DNA from: Reticulitermes speratus | Taxonomy: Eukaryota > Arthropoda > Insecta > Blattodea > Rhinotermitidae | NCBI GenBank assembly: GCA_021186555.1 | Contig: JAJKFL010000039.1 | Coordinates: 36,994,733 to 37,058,732, forward strand | Direction: 5' to 3' | DNA length: 64,000 bases | Shown here: positions 59,171-64,000 of the stretch, piece after piece | Numbering within the stretch: position 1 is the stretch's first letter | Layout: every line of letters starts with the position of its first letter | Translations under genes and position numbers: made by a program | The notes under the pieces: model-generated | Told to the model about the DNA's origin: nothing | The model's input: the letters and a program-made list of their open reading frames with translations, nothing else | Database searches by the model: none

Positions 59171-60205
59171 ACCCTTTAAAGGCCAAGATTAACCTGCATT
59201 ATATATAAATATCCAGTCCGTACCGCGCAGTAAACACACTCCGTCTCAGTTATACAAACCAGTCAGTTAATGTTGTACAGTGATATAATCGCTGTTTGTT
59301 CTGAAATCCACACAAAACACATAAATACAGTCCGTACCGCGCAGTAAACACACTCCATCTCAGTTATACAAACCAATCAGTTAATGTTGTACAGTGAAAT
59401 AATCGCTGTTTGTTCTGAGATCCACACAAAACACATAAATACAGTCCGTACCGCGCAGTAAACACACTCCGTCTCAGTTATACAAACCAATCAGTTAATG
59501 CTATACAGTGATATAATCGCTGTTTGTTCTGAGATCCACACAAAACACATAATACAGTCCGTACCGCGCAGTAAACACACTCCATCTCAGTTATACAAAC
59601 CAATCAGTTAATGTTGTACAGTGAAATAATCGCTGTTTGTTCTGAGATCCACACAAAACACATAAATACAGTCCGTACCGCGCAGTAAACACACTCCGTC
59701 TCAGTTATACAAACCAATCAGTTAATGCTGTACAGTGATATAATCGCTGTTTGTTCTGAGATCCACACAAAACACATAAATACAGTCCGTACCGCGCAGT
59801 AAACACACTCCGTCTCAGTTATACAAACCAGTCAGTTAATGCTGTACAGTGAAATAATCGCTGTTTGTTCTGAGATCCACACAAAACACATAAATACAGT
59901 CCGTACCGCGCAGTAAACACACTCCGTCTCAGTTATAAAACCAATCAGTTAATGTTGTACAGTGACATAATCGCTGTTTGTTCTGAGATCCACACAAAAC
60001 ACATAAATACAGTCCGTACCGCGCAGTAAACACACTCCGTCTCAGTTATAAAACCAATCAGTTAATGTTGTACAGTGATATAATCGCTGTTTGTTCTGAG
60101 ATCCATACAAGACACAGAAAATGCACTCTGAAGGAAGACTGTAGAATTGTTGAATGTTAAACCTAATGTACATATGTGTATTTACCACTAGGCTGTAAAG
60201 TGTTA
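59171..60205. mobile_element. piggyBac-like MITE with internal tandem array
   Basis: Left end ACCCTTTAAAGG at 59171-59182; right end GGCTGTAAAGTGTTA at about 60191-60205. About 900 bp of the inside is an eight-unit tandem array. The right flank after the array matches the region after the single unit at 58850. TTAA duplication is not clear here. Confidence 0.55.
59214..60123. repeat. 114-bp tandem array, eight units
   Basis: Units start at 59214, 59328, 59442, 59555, 59669, 59783, 59897 and 60010, each opening CAGTCCGTACCGCGCAG. Spacing is 114 bp with two 113-bp units. Units differ at a few sites (CTCCGTCTC or CTCCATCTC, GATATAATC or GAAATAATC). Some variants alternate between neighbouring units. 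Confidence 0.95.
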
Positions 60206-60640
60206 CGGAAGTAATGCACACGAGGCATGAAGCTTTACTTTCATTTGTTTCGTATTTACAGCCGGCTAGATTACGAAGACAACTTCTGGCACGCGTGATA
60301 ACGACTGCGCTCCCGTTCGAAATATGCCGGTGCACATACTGTTCCGTCAGTGCCAGAGTAAGAGTGTGACTGGGGCCAGACAATCCGCAGTATGGGAGCT
60401 TCTCGTGTAAGTACCAGTAAACATCACAAGATGGTTTGTTCGTTTACAACAGTATTTGCGAAGGTAATTTGTACACGAATGTGGATGATAAGTGGGCATC
60501 ATCGGAGAGTATAAAAATGTTAAAAATATCAACACCTCAGCCAAGGTGGTTTCATGAAGAATGCTCAGAATTGTTGCATCAAAAGAAGCAAACGAATTTG
60601 CAGTGCTTGCAGAATCGAAGTCTTATGAATAGAGATAATA
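60206..60640. other. Intergenic, nothing recognised
   Basis: No feature assigned. Confidence 0.45.
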
Positions 60641-60642
60641 TG

Positions 60643-60752
60643 AACAATGCAGGTCGGTCTGAACGGATGCGTAAAATCTTGCCCCCACCGGGTTTCTAGC
60701 CCTGGACCGCCCAGCCTGTAGCGAGTCGCTATACGGACTAAGCGATCCTGGC
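60643..60752 (-). repeat. SINE B head fragment
   Basis: Reverse-strand head: GGCCAGGATCGCTTAG, TAGCGACTCGCTACAGGCTG, CGGTGGGGGCAAGATTT. Body missing. Confidence 0.75.
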
Positions 60753-60929
60753 CTTATTTTGAGAAGAAAAGAGTAATTGAATTACTGTAAATAAATTAAT
60801 ATTGCTACTTTTCGGAGCTCGCAAACCGTTTTGAAGGTAGATGTGACACGCCTATGCAGTTTATTGCTTCATAAGGCCTTGTTCGCTGCTTTCGTAAAAA
60901 GGATTGTGGGTCAAATTTTAAGTACAGCA

Positions 60930-60995
60930 TTATTGCAACAGAAAATGCTATGTACAACATGTTTCGGCTTATGTTGGTCGCCATCATGTAACAGC
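60930..60995 (-). repeat. Single-arm hammerhead-like repeat
   Basis: Minus strand: TTACATGATGGCGACC, loop, AAGCCGAAACATGTTGTAC (60950-60992). C3 and U4 of the core are altered (CATGATGG). A short AAAGTCGAAGGG palindrome lies nearby at 61002-61046. Confidence 0.45.
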
Positions 60996-61046
60996 TATTT
61001 TAAAGTCGAAGGGCTATAATATCTCTCTCTATCCCTTCGATTTTGA

Positions 61047-61805
61047 AATATATAAATGTTTATGATACAATAAAGAGTGTTGAGCCAACTGCAGAAACCC
61101 TCATATTTTCAATTGAAATTGATCGCAAACCACAACGAGGTGCCAACATTGAAGAAATAAAATGCGGGTTCCCACATACATGTTGCTATTTTGAAATATG
61201 CTCATACGTAATAAAGGGGAATTTACCGTCATTTGTATTATTTACACGTGGGATGAGAAGGTGATTGTTCAGTGAGACTGCTTGATCGAGTTTTGGTTTT
61301 ATTTAATGAAACGTCTTAAGTTGTGTAACGTGAAATAATACGACGATTTGTGACTGTCGACTTGGAAAGCAAATGTACTGAAGCTCTAGTGACCCAGTGT
61401 TGTTTGGAGGAGCTGAGGAGACTTGCCTGTATGATCGGTCTCCAGGCCAAGGTTTAACCCTAACATCTGTACCGCTGCGTTCGGCGTTCTGTAATGTAGA
61501 GAGCGTGAGTTTCCAGATTTTAAAATAAACGTCCTGTGCAAATAATACGCGTTGTCCATGGAAAACAACATAGCACGTCAGAGGACAATGCAAAGTTTCG
61601 TTGAGTAATGGTGTCATGGCCGGTGGTTTGCTGTAAGTTGCCGAACGGATTTGTGCTGGTAGTGAATTGTAAATACTTAGATAGCAAGTAATCGTAAAGG
61701 AGAAATTTGACCACCAAATGCCAAAGTAGAAATCTGATTTGCAACAGGAGGACAGCATGCTGATCACACTGAATATAGTGTTTGTTGTACACTTACTAGT
61801 AGCTC
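61047..61805. other. Intergenic, nothing recognised
   Basis: Frames at 61303-61767 (-) have no domain I recognise. Confidence 0.4.
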
Positions 61806-61809
61806 TTAA

Positions 61810-62550
61810 CCCTTTAAAGACAAAGCGTAAACTGTTTTAGTTAAAGACCCAGTTCGTACCGCGCAGTAAACACTTTTTATCTCGGTTAAAAAACAAATCA
61901 ATTTATGTTCATTCATCATCATCCTCTAAAGGCTAAGCCTTGTCGCTGCAACCATAGATGTCTGTCTTGTGCCAGTCTCTTCATTTCGGCGTAGGAGTTG
62001 CAAAAGAGTTCCTTCATCAGATTCTTGACGTAAGAGAGCCTCGGTCGTCCTCTACTCTCCTTCCCCAACACTCTACCTTCCATGATGTTGGTAACAAAAC
62101 CATTATGTCTCAACAAATGTCCAATAAGTTTGACTTTCCTCATTCCTACACTCTTAATATTGTTCTCTTTTCATTGATTTCCTTCAGCACTTCTTCGTTG
62201 CTTTTTCTATCCATCCAACTAGTTCTATTAACTCTTCTCCACAACCACATTTCAGCTGCTTCCAGCCTCTTTTTCTCTTGCCTTCCCAATGTCCATGTTT
62301 CACTTCCATATGTCACGACACTCCACACATATGCCTTCCCAATGTCCATGTTTCACTTCCATATGTCACGACACTCCACACATATGCTTTTATAAACTTC
62401 TTCCTTGTTTCAAGGCTTATGTTATATAAGGCAAAAGTCGGTGTTTGTTGTAATATAAATACAATACACATAAATACAGTGTGGGCAGAATGTAGAATTT
62501 TTGATTGTTAAAACCGTTGATGCATCCAGTAACCATTAGGCTTTAAAAGG
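61810..62550. mobile_element. piggyBac-like MITE with TTAA flanks, interrupted by a LINE
   Basis: Flanked by TTAA at 61806-61809 and 62551-62554, ends CCCTTTAAAG and CTTTAAAAGG. Inner ends match the copies at 58850 and 59171 (TTCGTACCGCGCAGTAAACA, CAGTGTGGGCAGAATGTAGA). The middle of the unit is replaced by LINE sequence 61907-62440. Non-coding. Confidence 0.7.
61907..62440 (-). mobile_element. LINE 3' fragment
   Basis: Minus frames read TYGSETWTLGRQEKKRLEAA, EMWLWRRVNRTSWMDRKSN and, after a frame change, LIGHLLRHNGFVTNIMEGRV and GRPRLSYVKNLMKEL. Post-RT end of an endonuclease-RT LINE, different from the one at 23889. Tail ATCATC at the left. A 54-bp tandem duplication lies at 62280-62387. 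Confidence 0.8.
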
Positions 62551-62831
62551 TTAACATCAACCGTGACTGTATTGTACCAAATGAATGCTGCCGTTGGTTA
62601 GATGTTATGTCCTTTGATAGCTGTTGGCTTTTGAGTGCAATGCAAAACTGTGAAGATAGTGCAGGAGTTGTAGATGTGTATGTGTTACTGCTGTGTGATG
62701 AATGCCAATATAATATGAGATATACCGCACTTATCTCTTGCGCAGTAAGAGCACATTTAATTTACGGAATGTCTGCTATTTTTCGTCTGGAATATTGTCT
62801 TCCTGTTTGGCACCTAAAATTATACAGATTA

Positions 62832-63260
62832 AACTATATAGAGCTGTAATTTTGCCAATTGTTTTGTATGGATTTGAAATTTGGTTTCTAACTAAGAGAA
62901 GAACATAGACTGGGGATGTTTGGGAGTACGGTTTTGAGTAATATTTTGGGTCTAAGCGGGAGGACTGGAGAGAAATTGCATAATGAGGAGCGTTGGGTGA
63001 TTAAATAAAGAAGATGAGATGGGCGAGGCATGTGGTACGCGTGGTGAAGGAGAAAAGCATTGATATTTCTGGTGGTCAAACCTGCAGGAAAGAGACTACT
63101 TGTAAGGCCTAGGCATAGATGGGAGGATAATATTGAAGTTGATATTAAAGAAATGTAATTCGAGAGCGTGGACTGGATTAATCTGGCTCAGGATAGGGAT
63201 AAGTGTCAAGCTGTTGTGACCCCGGTTATCAAACTTCGATCTCCATAAAATACCGGGAAT
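62832..63260 (+). mobile_element. LINE 3' fragment
   Basis: Decayed frames give IVLYGFEIWFL, RMRWARHVVRVVKEKS, RPRHRWEDNIEVDIKEM and VDWINLAQDRDK, the same C-terminal region as at 8930 and 21850. Several stops. Confidence 0.75.
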
Positions 63261-63560
63261 TTCTTGAATAACCGAAGTCAGCCTAGAAGGCACTTGTGGC
63301 GACCGATGGCTGACCAGAGTCGCTTCGGCCAACGTCACTTCTCCGCAGGTCGCAAAGGCCTTCAGTCTACACGATCGAGTGACTCTGGGTTCAAAACCCA
63401 GACATCCACCCAGTCAAGCCCCCCCCCCCCCCCCAAGGACATATTGCCATTTGTAAAAAATATTCTGTAGTTATGAACACTCAGCCAAAATGGGAAATCC
63501 GTTAGCGTAAGCACAATTTTTGTTATACTGTAGTTACGAAGCTTTCGTTTCACAGCCCAG
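63261..63560. other. Intergenic with a C-run
   Basis: A run of 14-16 C lies at 63419-63434, next to a possible tRNA-like GGGTTCAAAACCCAG at 63389. No family assigned. Confidence 0.4.
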
Positions 63561-63562
63561 CG

Positions 63563-63846
63563 ATGTTTTTTTCGTTTGTGATGAAGGGCCCCCGCACCGC
63601 AGCCTTAAGGCTTTTTGTGCAACCCCAATGAAGATGATGAGGATGAGCAGTTTTTTTTACCAATTTTTACAATTAATGGAGCACCGGTGGATTGAAATTG
63701 ACAGGGGGAAAACCGACAACTCGGAGAAAAACCTGTCCCAGTGCCACTTTGTCCACCACAAATCTCACATGGACTTGACCTGGGATCGAACCCCGGGCCT
63801 CCGTGGTGAGAGGCCGGCAACTAACCGCCTGAGCCATGGCACGGCC
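63563..63846 (-). repeat. SINE D, most complete copy
   Basis: Reverse strand from the 3' end (GGGCCCCCGCACCGCAGCC) through a T-run to the head (GGGTTCGATCCC region, TGGCTCAGGCGG, GGCCGTGCCA). It gives the consensus order used to read the split copies at 23786 and 24998. Confidence 0.85.
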
Positions 63847-63894
63847 TTCAGCAATATGTTTCTTGCGCAGGATTGACTTTAACGGGAAAAGGGT

Positions 63895-64000
63895 CGTCGA
63901 CTTGGTTGGTTGGTTGGTTTGCTGGGCTAGCTGAGGAACTGTTAGCTTCTCTAGAAGCGCTGTGCTCCATGTAGTTAGTTATATCACTCCAAAATGACGA
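63895..64000 (+). mobile_element. LINE 3' terminal fragment
   Basis: GGAACTGTTAGCTTCTCTAG and GCTGTGCTCCATGTAGTTAG match the last part of the LINE at 9100-9180. Truncated at the window edge. Confidence 0.55.

Noticed and set aside
59214-60123. CRISPR-like array
   Set aside because: Units are contiguous 114-bp tandem repeats with no unique spacers, in a eukaryotic repeat context.
61303-61767. 154-codon minus-strand frame
   Set aside because: No recognisable domain and two other overlapping frames of similar quality; no evidence for a gene.

Overview
This window is nuclear DNA from an insect, most likely a cockroach or termite (Blattodea). Two conserved animal genes lie on the + strand, split into many short exons by GT-AG introns (plus one GC-AG intron) that are full of repeats. 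The tRNA-headed SINEs and LINE 3' fragments resemble, from memory, those that crowd cockroach and termite assemblies. The order-level assignment is therefore an inference.

Layout. 1-10927: the 3' two-thirds of a PHTF gene (putative homeodomain transcription factor, a multi-pass membrane protein). Ten exons and the stop codon are present and the 5' end lies outside the window. 10928-28220: a 17-kb intergenic tract made largely of nested repeats. 28221-46249: a complete MBOAT1/2-type lysophospholipid acyltransferase gene (oysgedart orthologue). It has 11 coding exons encoding 498 residues, and a 5'-truncated CR1/L2-like LINE sits in its ninth coding intron. 46250-64000: a long quiet AT-rich flank, then a repeat-rich end with a 114-bp tandem array inside a piggyBac-like miniature element, more SINEs and LINE tails.

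The most unusual content is a recurring family of small fold-back elements, about ten complete or nearly complete and about as many single arms or fragments. Their arms carry a hammerhead-ribozyme-like core: CTGATGA, a short hairpin, GAAAC, then GTA or GTC, flanked by a short pairing helix. They are bounded by 9-12-bp direct repeats and carry an asymmetric conserved tail on one side. That combination suggests non-autonomous retroelements akin to Penelope-like or retrozyme elements rather than cut-and-paste MITEs. All copies share one extra base after the CTGATGA box, so catalytic activity is open.

The two host genes are not visibly linked in function. PHTF is a poorly understood ER/Golgi membrane protein and MBOAT1/2 remodels phospholipids in the ER. 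No bacterial-type operon, CRISPR array, rRNA or free-standing tRNA gene was found. All exon boundaries were read by eye from splice sites, phase and remembered orthologue sequence.
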